Shown here: piece by piece, positions 60,520 through 64,000 of the stretch
Numbering within the stretch: the stretch's first letter is position 1
How the letters are laid out: the number at the start of each line of letters is the position of its first letter
Origin: Clostridia bacterium
GTDB taxonomy: Bacteria > Bacillota > Clostridia > Christensenellales > Aristaeellaceae
NCBI GenBank assembly: GCA_017543905.1
Contig: JAFYFC010000028.1
Coordinates: 1 to 64,000 of the forward strand
Length of the DNA stretch: 64,000 nt
Direction of reading: 5' to 3'
Made by a program: the position numbers and the translations under genes
Notes under the pieces: generated by a model
Databases searched by the model: none
Told to the model about the DNA's origin: nothing
Seen by the model: the letters and a program-made list of their open reading frames with translations, nothing else

Positions 60520-61710
60520 ATGATAGGGTATTACCAGATACGCAGCCCGCTGTCGCAGATCACGGAAGCACGCGCCGGAGGGTTCATCGCTTCTTTGCAG
60601 CAGGCTGCAGGCGAAGAAATGCTACGGGTGGAACTGCAGCAATACCTTGCGGACGCGTTTTCACTGCTCTACGTGGCTTCCGGCGGCAGTGAAGCTTATT
60701 TTCTCGAGGTCTTCGAACAGCTGAAAAACAGACATTGCTACATACTTACCAGCGGGGAATCCAATTCCCTCGCGGCGTCCATGGAGATACTGAGCTATCT
60801 CAGGAAGCACGGCGGCAGCGGCGAGATACTGCACGGCGATATCGACCAGCTGGCCATGCGTATCCGTTTACTGAAAAAAGCCCATCTGGCGCTTGACGCA
60901 TTGCGCGGCAAGACGCTGGGCTGTATCGGCGCGCCCTCCGACTGGCTCATCGCCAGCGATTATTCCGCCGACGCCGTCATGAATAAGCTCGGCATGGGCT
61001 TCGTATCGATACCGATGGAGGAGCTGCTGAGCGAAATCCGCAAGCAAAGCTACGAAGACAACGAATATACGCTCCTTTTCAAAAAACAGCGCTTCAGCAG
61101 CGCCGAGATCGAAAAGGCTCTGTATATCTACGGCGCTTTTCAGCGTCTGGTCGACAGGTACGATTTGTGCGGCGTCACGGTGCGCTGCTTCGACCTGCTT
61201 GACAGCGTTCGTTCTACCGGCTGTCTCGGGCTTTCCATTCTGAACAGTCTGGGCGTATACGGCGGCTGTGAAGGAGACATGCCCACGCTGCTCTCCATGG
61301 CGATACTGGGCAGTATCACGGGCGAGCCGCTGTTTATGTGCAATCCGAGCCGCTTCGATACGAAAACCGGAGAAGCCGTATTCGCCCACTGTACTGTTCC
61401 CGTCACGATGCTAAGCAGCTTTTGCCTGAATACCCATTTCGAATCCGGCATCGGCGCGGCGGTACAGGGCGAGTTCGCAGAGGGCGAGTGTACGCTGTTC
61501 AAGTGTGAGGGAGACCTGTCCCGCTTTCACGCTCAGGAAGGGCGCATAGTAAAAGCTCCCTTCAGCGATATGCTCTGCCGCACTCAGGTACACGTAAAGC
61601 TGGACGACTTTTCTTACTTCCTGAACAGGCCGATCAATAACCACCACGTAATCTGCAGAGGAAAACACGCAGCGGAGATCGAGGCGTTTTTTAAGCTGCT
61701 CGAGAGTTGA
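60520..61710 (+). CDS. L-fucose/L-arabinose isomerase-fold protein
   Basis: 396 residues. The second half matches the fucose/arabinose isomerase pattern: GLSILNSLGVYGGCEGDMPT with an acidic metal-site residue, SITGEPLFMCNPSRFD, and the C-terminal YFLNRPINNHHVICRGKHA. It is shorter than true L-fucose isomerases (about 590) and L-arabinose isomerases (about 480-500), so it may be a related isomerase-like protein with another sugar or none. The stop is followed 18 bases later by a TTG start for the Nim-like gene. Confidence 0.75.
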   Translation: MIGYYQIRSPLSQITEARAGGFIASLQQAAGEEMLRVELQQYLADAFSLLYVASGGSEAYFLEVFEQLKNRHCYILTSGESNSLAASMEILSYLRKHGGSGEILHGDIDQLAMRIRLLKKAHLALDALRGKTLGCIGAPSDWLIASDYSADAVMNKLGMGFVSIPMEELLSEIRKQSYEDNEYTLLFKKQRFSSAEIEKALYIYGAFQRLVDRYDLCGVTVRCFDLLDSVRSTGCLGLSILNSLGVYGGCEGDMPTLLSMAILGSITGEPLFMCNPSRFDTKTGEAVFAHCTVPVTMLSSFCLNTHFESGIGAAVQGEFAEGECTLFKCEGDLSRFHAQEGRIVKAPFSDMLCRTQVHVKLDDFSYFLNRPINNHHVICRGKHAAEIEAFFKLLES

Positions 61711-61728
61711 CCGGGAGGTGCTTTTTGC

Positions 61729-62250
61729 TTGAGCGAGAAACGCTCTGACGAAAATACGATAAACGACCGCGGCATATTCAGGCCCATGAGACGCTTCAGG
61801 CAGCAGCTCAGCAAAGAAGACTGCATACGGGTGCTGACAGAAGAAAAGCGCGGCGTACTGTCCATGCTTGGAGATAACGGCTACCCCTACGGCATTCCCA
61901 TGAACCACTGGTACGACGCCGGGGAAGACAAGCTGTACTTTCACGGCGCAAGGGTCGGGCATAAGATCGATTCGATTACAAAATGCAGCAAGGTCAGCTA
62001 CTGCATATACGACGCCGGCTACCGTAAGGAAGGCGAGTGGGCACTGAACGTGAGAAGCGTTGTGATATTCGGGCGTATCGGTCCGGTAACGGACGAGAAA
62101 AAAAGACAGCTGATCGGCGAGCGCCTGCTCAGGAAGTTTACGAACGACGAGGCGTATATACAGAAAGAAATCAGGGACGCTTTGCCCCGTGCGCAGTGTC
62201 TGGAGCTGACGATAGACCACATGACAGGAAAGCTCGTAAACGAATCCTGA
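61729..62250 (+). CDS. Pyridoxamine-5'-phosphate-oxidase-fold (NimA-like) flavoprotein
   Basis: 173 residues beginning at TTG 61729, with GGGAGGTG 8 bases upstream; no nearby ATG has a better site. The split-barrel core is clear: RRFRQQLSKEDCIRVLTEEK, GYPYGIPMNHWYDAGEDKL, YFHGARVGHKIDSITKCSKV, and SVVIFGRIGPVTDEKKRQ. The NimA group can reduce nitro compounds or simply bind flavin/F420-like cofactors. No phenotype can be inferred from sequence alone. Confidence 0.82.
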   Translation: MSEKRSDENTINDRGIFRPMRRFRQQLSKEDCIRVLTEEKRGVLSMLGDNGYPYGIPMNHWYDAGEDKLYFHGARVGHKIDSITKCSKVSYCIYDAGYRKEGEWALNVRSVVIFGRIGPVTDEKKRQLIGERLLRKFTNDEAYIQKEIRDALPRAQCLELTIDHMTGKLVNES

Positions 62251-62383
62251 GGGGCGTAAGGAAGCATATAAGCATTTCAACGAGAGAAGCAGATGCCGGA
62301 GCTTACGAAGCCGAATAGGTAAACGGGTCATAGAGCCGCAGATCGTGAGCGGAAGCTGTACGCGCCTTTGATACTCGAAAGCG

Positions 62384-62412
62384 TTGACAAGGTCTGTTTA
62401 ACGCTGTATAAT
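62384..62412 (+). promoter_or_regulatory. Consensus promoter of the TpLRR gene
   Basis: A perfect TTGACA (62384-62389), a 17-bp spacer and a perfect TATAAT (62407-62412). The predicted start is near 62419 and the leader to the ATG at 62446 is under 30 bases. Confidence 0.85.
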
Positions 62413-62445
62413 TGCAGCATAAATAACCGAAGGGCGGTAGTTCGG

Positions 62446-63777
62446 ATGAAAAAGCTGCTTGTTTTGCTCGGCCTTTTCCTGCTTGTACTCACCCTCTGCG
62501 CGCTCGCAGAAGAAGACGAAGCGCGCGAGGTTTTCAAAAGCGGAGACTTCGAATACACGCTCCTGTCGGACGGCGGGGCGGAGATCACGGGTTATGCAGG
62601 TGCCGCCGAAGAGCTTGATATTCCGTCTGAACTGGACGGACATACAGTGACTGCAATCGGCAAATTTGCGTTTGCCTGGCATAACTTCACCGCCGTTGCC
62701 ATCCCTGACAGCGTCAAGAGCATCGGCGATCTTGCGTTTGCCAACTGTGGCCTTACTGCCGTTACCATCCCGGACAGCGTCACGAGCATCGGCGATTATG
62801 CGTTTTCCGAGTGCTCCAGCCTTACCGCCGTTGCCATCCCGGACAGCGTCACGAGCATCGGTGAGGGTGCGTTTTACCTTTGCTTCAGCCTTACCGCCGT
62901 CACCGTCCCAAATAGCGTCACGAGCATTGGCGATTATGCGTTTTACCTTTGCTTCAGCCTCACTGCCGTCACCATCCCGGACAGCGTTACGAGCATCGGT
63001 GAGGGTGTATTTGACGGCTGCAGCCGCCTTACCTCCGTCGCCATCCCTGACAGCGTCACGAGCATCGGCGATTATGCGTTTGCCAACTGTGGCCTTACTG
63101 CCGTCACCATCCCCGACAACGTCACGAGCATCGGCGATCTTGCGTTTGCCAACTGTGGCCTTCCTGCCGTTACCATCCCGGACAGCGTCACGAGCATCGG
63201 CGATCTTGCGTTTGCCAGCTGTGGCCTTACCTCCTTCGCCGTCCCTGACAGCGTCACGAGCATCGGAGTCAATCCGATTGCCGCCTGCGAAAACCTTAAT
63301 ACGATATACGTTTCGCCCGAACACCCGTATCTCGCGACGATAGACGGAGTACTGTTCAGCAAGCCCGACAGGCGGCTCATATGCTGTCCGTGTGCATTCG
63401 AGGCCACGGAATATACCATCCCGCAGGGGATACAGATCATCGGCGATTATGCGTTTGCCAACTGTGGCCTTACCGCCGTCACCATCCCCGACAGCGTCAC
63501 GAGCATCGGCGATCTTGCGTTTGCCAACTGTGGCCTTACTGCCGTCGCCATCCCGGACAGCGTCACGAGCATCGGCGATTATGCGTTCTACTTTTGCTGC
63601 AGCCTTACCGCCGTCACCATTCCGGACAGCGTCACGAGCATCGGCGAGGATGCGTTCGCAGACTGCGCCGACTCTCTGACGTTTACGGTCGAGCGTGATT
63701 CATTTGCCGCGCAATACTGCCGGGAGAACGATTACAAATACACTTATTCAGACGCCCCAGATTTGCTTAAGGATTAA
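62446..63777 (+). CDS. Secreted BspA/TpLRR leucine-rich-repeat protein
   Basis: 443 residues from the ATG at 62446. Signal peptide MKKLLVLLGLFLLVLTLCAL, then AEE. From about residue 85 to 410 it is a stack of 23-residue repeats of the kind LTAVTIPDSVTSIGDYAF(A/S)xC, broken once by a non-repeat insert (about 285-325, NLNTIYVSPEHPYLATIDG). This is the Treponema/BspA-type LRR_5 solenoid, usually a surface binding protein. There is no cell-wall sorting motif or membrane anchor, so it may be secreted. A strong terminator follows. Confidence 0.9.
   Translation: MKKLLVLLGLFLLVLTLCALAEEDEAREVFKSGDFEYTLLSDGGAEITGYAGAAEELDIPSELDGHTVTAIGKFAFAWHNFTAVAIPDSVKSIGDLAFANCGLTAVTIPDSVTSIGDYAFSECSSLTAVAIPDSVTSIGEGAFYLCFSLTAVTVPNSVTSIGDYAFYLCFSLTAVTIPDSVTSIGEGVFDGCSRLTSVAIPDSVTSIGDYAFANCGLTAVTIPDNVTSIGDLAFANCGLPAVTIPDSVTSIGDLAFASCGLTSFAVPDSVTSIGVNPIAACENLNTIYVSPEHPYLATIDGVLFSKPDRRLICCPCAFEATEYTIPQGIQIIGDYAFANCGLTAVTIPDSVTSIGDLAFANCGLTAVAIPDSVTSIGDYAFYFCCSLTAVTIPDSVTSIGEDAFADCADSLTFTVERDSFAAQYCRENDYKYTYSDAPDLLKD
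62701..63680 (+). repeat. 69-bp tandem repeats of the TpLRR gene
   Basis: About thirteen units of 69-72 bp. Several adjacent units are nearly identical at DNA level (GACAGCGTCACGAGCATCGG recurs), which invites recombination; others have drifted. One non-repeat insert interrupts the array near 63290-63420. Confidence 0.85.
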
Positions 63778-63858
63778 GCCGCGGCGCGGGCGCTCGCATA
63801 CGGCGGCAGCGCTGCGCCTGACTTGCTCATTACGGTTTGCCGGGCGCGTAATTGAAAA

Positions 63859-63906
63859 GAAGGGAGATTGCCCTTTCGCTCCATGCAATCTCCCTTCGGT
63901 CTTTTT
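63859..63906. terminator. Strong intrinsic terminator between convergent genes
   Basis: 13-bp perfect arms, GAAGGGAGATTGC (63859-63871) and GCAATCTCCCTTC (63885-63897), then GGTCTTTTT. It ends the TpLRR unit and could also serve the regulator gene arriving from the right. Confidence 0.92.
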
Positions 63907-63914
63907 GTATTATA

Positions 63915-64000
63915 TCAGGCTGTGATGTCTTCTTCGCCTCCGTTCAGCATCAACGCGTATAACTCGTCGATCTCACAGTCCATACACTCGCATATCCGAT
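63915..64000 (-). CDS. 3' end of an XRE/Cro-CI-type regulator (cut by window edge)
   Basis: Read from the right edge, an open frame gives RICECMDCEIDELYALMLNG, then GEEDITA and a TGA (complement of 63915-63917). This resembles the last helix and tail of small Cro/CI-type HTH proteins (ICExLDCxIxDLY). Only 27 residues are visible, so the call rests on that short pattern. Confidence 0.5.
   Translation of the reverse strand, partial: RICECMDCEIDELYALMLNGGEEDITA

Noticed and set aside
62701..63680. CRISPR or minisatellite reading of the 69-bp repeats
   Set aside because: The repeats lie in frame within a TpLRR coding sequence and have no unique spacers.

Overview
The window looks like chromosomal DNA of a GC-rich, saccharolytic member of the Bacillota, most likely a gut-type Clostridia lineage. 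The basis is strong AGGAGG-like ribosome sites, several near-consensus TTGACA/TATAAT promoters at 17-18 bp spacing, LplB/LplC-type sugar ABC permeases, TpLRR/BspA repeats and no outer-membrane genes. The species cannot be named from sequence alone. No rRNA, tRNA or CRISPR array was seen.

Layout. 1-0.2 kb: broken end of an insertion sequence. 0.4-4.3 kb: unlinked genes (methyltransferase, ArsB/NhaD-type permease, secreted DUF6973-like protein with a promoter abutting its start codon, TIM-barrel protein). 4.4-18.9 kb, minus strand: a glycan-use operon read from a consensus promoter at 18.88 kb. It encodes two permeases and a binding protein, then an SGNH esterase, GH29, GH127, a racemase-family protein, split transketolase, transaldolase-like enzyme, cupin and an MGH1/GH63-like hydrolase. 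It would import an arabinose/fucose-decorated oligosaccharide, trim it and send pentose to the pentose-phosphate pathway. Divergent from it, GH42 and a UroD-like methyltransferase run on the plus strand (19.2-22.2 kb).

22.3-32.5 kb is a mixed block: a propeller-type sialidase-like protein, a DUF6273/FnIII lipoprotein, a cystatin-like secreted protein, a methyltransferase, a LarA-like racemase, an ABC exporter and a secreted EEP-family phosphatase/nuclease. At 26.6 kb two near-identical palindromes sit against a plus-strand promoter that appears to drive only a short hairpin RNA. 32.5-35.5 kb is an AT-rich island with its own promoter: a Trp-rich 11-residue-repeat secreted protein, an LHH-nuclease toxin and a SUKH immunity protein. 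Rhomboid protease, SDR and GH10 genes follow, then a decayed Phd/YefM antitoxin.

38.8-59.2 kb, minus strand: an approximately 20-kb, 12-gene operon with very tight spacing. It holds two complete pairs of sugar permeases but no ATPase, a 957-residue binding protein fused to sugar-binding-like modules, a second binding protein, an NHL/TPR membrane protein, a Yip1 protein, a DUF5696 protein, a five-module secreted protein, a GH32-like protein lacking the usual acid/base Glu, and a large unassigned TIM-barrel glycosidase. A divergent AraC regulator sits at its head. This is the best candidate for an under-described system. 60.4-64 kb carries a fucose/arabinose-isomerase-like gene with a Nim/PPOX-like gene, a secreted TpLRR protein with its own consensus promoter, a strong terminator and the 3' end of an XRE regulator.
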